Positions 14,093 through 16,282 of a stretch of DNA of 16,282 nucleotides are shown here, one piece after another. The stretch comes from an uncultured Blautia sp. (lineage in GTDB: Bacteria > Bacillota > Clostridia > Lachnospirales > Lachnospiraceae): the NCBI GenBank assembly GCA_934437695.1, contig CAKSAW010000018.1, positions 1 to 16,282 on the forward strand. The letters are read 5' to 3'. A model generated the notes under the pieces. It was not told where the DNA came from. It saw only the letters and a program-made list of their open reading frames with translations, and made no database searches. Within the stretch, counting starts at the first letter, position 1. Every line of letters begins with the position of its first letter. Position numbers and translations under genes: made by a program.

Positions 14093-14121
14093 TTGATTAA
14101 TTCTCAAAAAAAATATATGAT
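14093..14121 (+). promoter_or_regulatory. Sigma-A-type promoter of ftsZ
   Basis: TTGATT (14093-14098) and TATGAT (14116-14121) are separated by 17 bases within an A/T-rich stretch. Transcription would start near 14128, giving a leader of about 62 bases. The 217-base gap between divIB and ftsZ shows no gene and no ftsA. Confidence 0.72.
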
Positions 14122-14175
14122 ATATCTATATGTAACTTTGATATAAATCACTGAAAAGGATATCAGGTATAAATA

Positions 14176-14192
14176 AAGGAGGAAGTACGTTG
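14176..14192 (+). promoter_or_regulatory. Ribosome-binding site deciding the TTG start of ftsZ
   Basis: AAGGAGG (14176-14182) is 7 bases before TTG 14190, whereas the next in-frame ATG (14202) is 19 bases away. The TTG gives the N-terminus MLEI, typical of clostridial FtsZ. Confidence 0.85.
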
Positions 14193-15380
14193 TTAGAGAT
14201 TATGTCAAACGAGGCTGAATCATCTGCCAAGATCATAGTGATCGGTGTAGGTGGAGCCGGAAATAATGCAGTAAACAGAATGGTGGAAGAGGCCATCGGC
14301 GGAGTAGAGTTTGTAGGAGTCAATACTGATAAGCAGGCTTTAACTCTGTGCAAAGCTCCAACTGTACTTCAGATTGGCGAGAAGATCACCAAAGGTCTTG
14401 GCGCAGGAGCGCAGCCTGAGGTTGGACAGAAGGCAGCAGAGGAGAGCATTGAGGAAGTAAAACAGTTAATGGAAGGTGCGGATATGGTATTCGTTACCTG
14501 TGGTATGGGAGGCGGAACCGGAACAGGTGCTGCACCGGTTATCGCAGCAGCAGCGAAAGAGATGGGTATCCTGACAGTTGGCGTTGTTACAAAACCTTTC
14601 CGTTTTGAAGCAAGAACTCGTATGAACAATGCACTTGCAGGCATTGAGAATCTGAAGAAAGCAGTGGATACATTAATTGTTATCCCGAATGATAAATTAC
14701 TGGAAGTTGTAGACCGCAGAACAACTATGCCGGAGGCACTGAAGAAAGCTGATGAAGTTCTGCAGCAGGCAGTACAGGGAATCACAGATCTGATCAACCT
14801 GCCGGCACTGATCAATCTTGACTTTGCAGATGTTCAGACTGTTATGACTGATAAGGGAATCGCTCATATCGGTATCGGTGAAGCAAGAGGAGATGACAAG
14901 GCTATGGAAGCTGTTCAGCAGGCCGTATCCTCACCACTTCTTGAGACAACCATCAAGGGTGCTACACATGTTATCATCAATATTTCCGGAGATATTTCTC
15001 TTATGGATGCTAACGATGCTGCAAGCTATGTACAGGAGCTTACAGGTGAAGAAGCAAACATCATCTTTGGTGCTATGTATGATGATACAGTTGCAGACTA
15101 TTGCAGGATCACAGTGATCGCAACAGGACTGAATGATGATAATCTTCAGCAGACCCCTTTCGGAAAAAGAAGCACAGCTTCTTCCTTTGGTGCAAGAAGA
15201 CCTTCTTCAACAACAGCAGCAGGTACAGCAACAGCCGGAACTACAGCGGGAAGCGGTATGAATATGCCAAGCTTCAGCCTTCCGACTATGAACGCTACAC
15301 CATTTGGAGCAGCTAAGACTCCATCCAGCACTGTTCAGAAGAAAGATATCCAGATTCCGGATTTCTTAAGAAACAGATAA
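14190..15380 (+). CDS. ftsZ: Cell-division protein FtsZ
   Basis: FtsZ is the tubulin-like GTPase that forms the Z-ring and directs septal synthesis. The 396-residue protein has [17 protein letters not shown] (15-31), the tubulin signature [12 protein letters not shown] (105-116) for GTP binding, [11 protein letters not shown] (134-144), and the T7 loop [11 protein letters not shown] (209-219) that completes the GTPase site of the next subunit. A Ser/Thr/Ala/Gly-rich linker (about 321-385) leads to the conserved C-terminal peptide [10 protein letters not shown] (387-396), which binds partners such as SepF or FtsA. It has its own promoter and terminator, so it can be expressed apart from the upstream genes. 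It starts at TTG behind an excellent ribosome-binding site. Confidence 0.99.
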   Translation: MLEIMSNEAESSAKIIVIGVGGAGNNAVNRMVEEAIGGVEFVGVNTDKQALTLCKAPTVLQIGEKITKGLGAGAQPEVGQKAAEESIEEVKQLMEGADMVFVTCGMGGGTGTGAAPVIAAAAKEMGILTVGVVTKPFRFEARTRMNNALAGIENLKKAVDTLIVIPNDKLLEVVDRRTTMPEALKKADEVLQQAVQGITDLINLPALINLDFADVQTVMTDKGIAHIGIGEARGDDKAMEAVQQAVSSPLLETTIKGATHVIINISGDISLMDANDAASYVQELTGEEANIIFGAMYDDTVADYCRITVIATGLNDDNLQQTPFGKRSTASSFGARRPSSTTAAGTATAGTTAGSGMNMPSFSLPTMNATPFGAAKTPSSTVQKKDIQIPDFLRNR

Positions 15381-15387
15381 TGAGATG

Positions 15388-15408
15388 ACTGAATAAGGAA
15401 TATTCAGT
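15388..15408 (+). other. Small hairpin just after ftsZ
   Basis: ACTGAATA (15388-15395) pairs perfectly with TATTCAGT (15401-15408) around AGGAA. Only a broken T-tract follows, so it may stabilise the ftsZ 3' end or assist the strong terminator 8 bases downstream. Confidence 0.5.
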
Positions 15409-15415
15409 TATTATT

Positions 15416-15454
15416 AAAAGAGACATATCCCATCAGTTGGATATGTCTCTTTTT
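15416..15454. terminator. Bidirectional intrinsic terminator between ftsZ and the DUF1540 gene
   Basis: Bases 15416-15430 pair with 15439-15453 in a 15-bp stem ending in A-U pairs, with an 8-base loop. The + strand reads five T residues at the end and the - strand a T-rich arm, so it can end both ftsZ and the convergent gene. Confidence 0.93.
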
Positions 15455-15542
15455 GATAGAAAGATTGTCTGAGGAGATATTCTGACAGATCAGATAAATC
15501 TCCAGCAGAAGTTTCGAAAAGTAATAAGCTGTGATTGAGGCT

Positions 15543-15872
15543 TTATGCGCCGCAGCTACACTGGAAGGTATCGCACATGGTATCAGAAGAAGAATGTGCA
15601 TCAGGGCCATTTACCTGAATAGAGGAGGCTGTGCATTTACAGTCGTCATTATAGGTACAGTTATGAGCTTTGCAGTCAATCCGGATTTTTTCGCAGCCAC
15701 ATCCGTCTGTATAGCTGTTTACCATAGAAGTATCTGTACGTTCACAGAAACTTCCACAGCTTGTTTCACTTGAATTTTTGGCATTTTCACCTTTTACATT
15801 AATGTCTCCTTTTGAACAGAGCTGTTCTTTGTTGTATAAACATTTTACTGCTGAACATCTAAGAATTGTCAT
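15543..15872 (-). CDS. Cysteine-rich protein with two DUF1540 domains
   Basis: The 109-residue protein contains two copies of the DUF1540 pattern: about 4-43 (LRCSAVKC...C...SCGSFC) and about 64-105 (IDCKAHNC...CKC...MCDTFQC), each with a CxxxxCxYN-like start and a later S-x-T-x-C-x-x-F. It has 14 Cys, many His/Asp/Asn and no signal peptide or membrane segment, which suggests a small cytoplasmic metal-binding or disulfide protein. The function of DUF1540 is not established. AGGAGG (read on the minus strand, 15881-15886) is 8 bases before the ATG. It is the only minus-strand gene and runs against ftsZ. A sigma-G-like promoter lies upstream, so a spore role is possible but unproven. Confidence 0.9.
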   Translation of the reverse strand: MTILRCSAVKCLYNKEQLCSKGDINVKGENAKNSSETSCGSFCERTDTSMVNSYTDGCGCEKIRIDCKAHNCTYNDDCKCTASSIQVNGPDAHSSSDTMCDTFQCSCGA

Positions 15873-15912
15873 AGTAATATCCTCCTGAAAAATCTGACAT
15901 AAGGTTCAGATA

Positions 15913-15941
15913 TAGGATGTGCAGTTAAAAAAAATATATAC
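15913..15941 (-). promoter_or_regulatory. Possible sigma-G-like promoter for the DUF1540 gene
   Basis: On the minus strand GTATA (15941-15937) and CATCCTA (15919-15913) are 17 bases apart, matching the sigma-G pattern (GHATR, 17-18 bases, CATNHTA). The spacer includes eight T residues. The region is A/T-rich, so a chance match cannot be excluded. Confidence 0.42.
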
Positions 15942-15974
15942 GATTAAAAATTAAATAAAAAATGAAAAAAGCAC

Positions 15975-16003
15975 TTGACGTACAAGGACAGATATGGTAT
16001 CTT
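15975..16003 (+). promoter_or_regulatory. Sigma-A-type promoter of the infC operon
   Basis: TTGACG (15975-15980) and TATCTT (15998-16003) are separated by 17 bases. Transcription from about 16010 would give a leader of about 250 bases to infC. The non-coding stretch 15873-16261 holds this promoter, the divergent promoter of the DUF1540 gene and the infC leader. Confidence 0.65.
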
Positions 16004-16009
16004 ATACAA

Positions 16010-16261
16010 GTACGTAGGAAAACAAAGCAGAGTTCCACTCTCACCTCAGCGCATTTTTATTTAGCGGCTTGGGTTTATATTGCACAGTAATTATTGATAT
16101 TCTGCCAACAGGATTGCGGAGATTACCCGCCAGGCCGAAGGAAAAGAATATCAGTGAGTGTGATAGCAGAGTGTGGATTTTGTCCACGCTTTTTTTATGT
16201 AATTGATGAGGGCGACGAGAAGTCATTAGAATCTATCTAACAGGTATGGAGGTGCACTACA
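16010..16261 (+). ncRNA. infC leader RNA, probably of the L20-leader type
   Basis: This leader of about 250 bases precedes infC and contains an intrinsic terminator (16168-16196). TGATATTCT (16095-16103) pairs perfectly with AGAATATCA (16145-16153), and CACTCTCAC (16036-16044) pairs with GTGAGTGTG (16154-16162) with one mismatch. The first segment can instead pair with the left arm of the terminator (TCCACTCT, 16034-16041, with 16168-16177, one bulged dinucleotide). Such alternatives fit a ribosomal-protein attenuator. In Firmicutes the infC-rpmI-rplT operon is controlled by L20 through a leader at this place; membership of that RNA family is inferred from position and architecture. Confidence 0.7.
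16168..16196 (+). terminator. Attenuator terminator in the infC leader
   Basis: GTGTGGA (16171-16177) pairs with TCCACGC (16183-16189, one G-U) around TTTTG, flanked by further A-U pairs, and seven T residues (16190-16196) follow. It lies 65 bases before infC, so it is an attenuator rather than the end of a gene. Confidence 0.85.
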
Positions 16262-16282
16262 ATTAGCAATTTAATGATTAAC
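16262..16282 (+). CDS. infC: Translation initiation factor IF-3, first codons only
   Basis: The last seven codons read I-S-N-L-M-I-N, matching the N-terminus of clostridial IF-3 (LMINEQIRD is the common continuation, outside the window). GGAGGTG (16248-16254) is 7 bases before ATT 16262, while the first ATG (16274) is 19 bases away, so ATT is the likely start. infC is known in E. coli and other bacteria to start at AUU, which lets IF-3 limit its own translation. The attenuator leader upstream supports the identification. The gene runs off the window, so the assignment depends on context and a few residues. Confidence 0.78.

Noticed and set aside
15531..15773. Plus-strand frame of 80 codons opposite the DUF1540 gene
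   Set aside because: The minus-strand frame has a clear DUF1540 pattern and an AGGAGG site; the plus frame has neither.

Overview
This window is a chromosomal division and cell-wall (dcw) cluster from a low-to-moderate GC, spore-forming Clostridia. It is most likely a member of the Lachnospiraceae; Blautia-like is a guess. The evidence is the gene order, the AGGAGG/AGGTG ribosome-binding sites, the two class B penicillin-binding proteins in tandem, an FtsZ beginning MLEI from a TTG codon, and a DUF1540 gene followed by infC. All genes except one small one lie on the + strand. I see no rRNA, tRNA, mobile element or CRISPR.

Layout. Positions 1-1439 hold the 3' end of ychF and lgt, closed by a strong terminator (1464-1495). 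The dcw cluster then starts at a sigma-A-type promoter followed by four 10-bp MraZ boxes (1621-1660): mraZ, rsmH, an ftsL-like gene and a first class B PBP (pbpB/ftsI-like). A long hairpin with a T-run separates this from a second class B PBP (spoVD-like). A good sigma-A-type promoter (7823-7851) then precedes mraY and murD, followed by ftsW/spoVE, murA and divIB/ftsQ. ftsZ has its own promoter (14093-14121) and a strong, probably bidirectional terminator. A convergent minus-strand gene encodes a cysteine-rich tandem DUF1540 protein. The window ends in the attenuator leader and the first codons of infC, which appears to start at ATT.

How the genes work together. MurA makes UDP-GlcNAc-enolpyruvate, MurD adds D-Glu, and MraY moves the pentapeptide precursor onto undecaprenyl phosphate. 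FtsW/SpoVE polymerises lipid II and its partner class B PBP cross-links it. FtsL and DivIB regulate that pair at the septum, and FtsZ places the machine. RsmH methylates 16S rRNA and MraZ represses the cluster. murE, murF, murG, murC, murB and ftsA, common in such clusters, are not here.

Nothing here clearly shows a new system. The points most worth attention are: aspartate/glycine-rich repeats on the extracytoplasmic tails of both the first PBP and DivIB; the apparent insulation of spoVD between a terminator that contains its Shine-Dalgarno sequence and a downstream vegetative promoter; a KTA in place of KTG in the SpoVD-like PBP; a sigma-G-like promoter before the DUF1540 gene; and mutually exclusive pairings in the infC leader.
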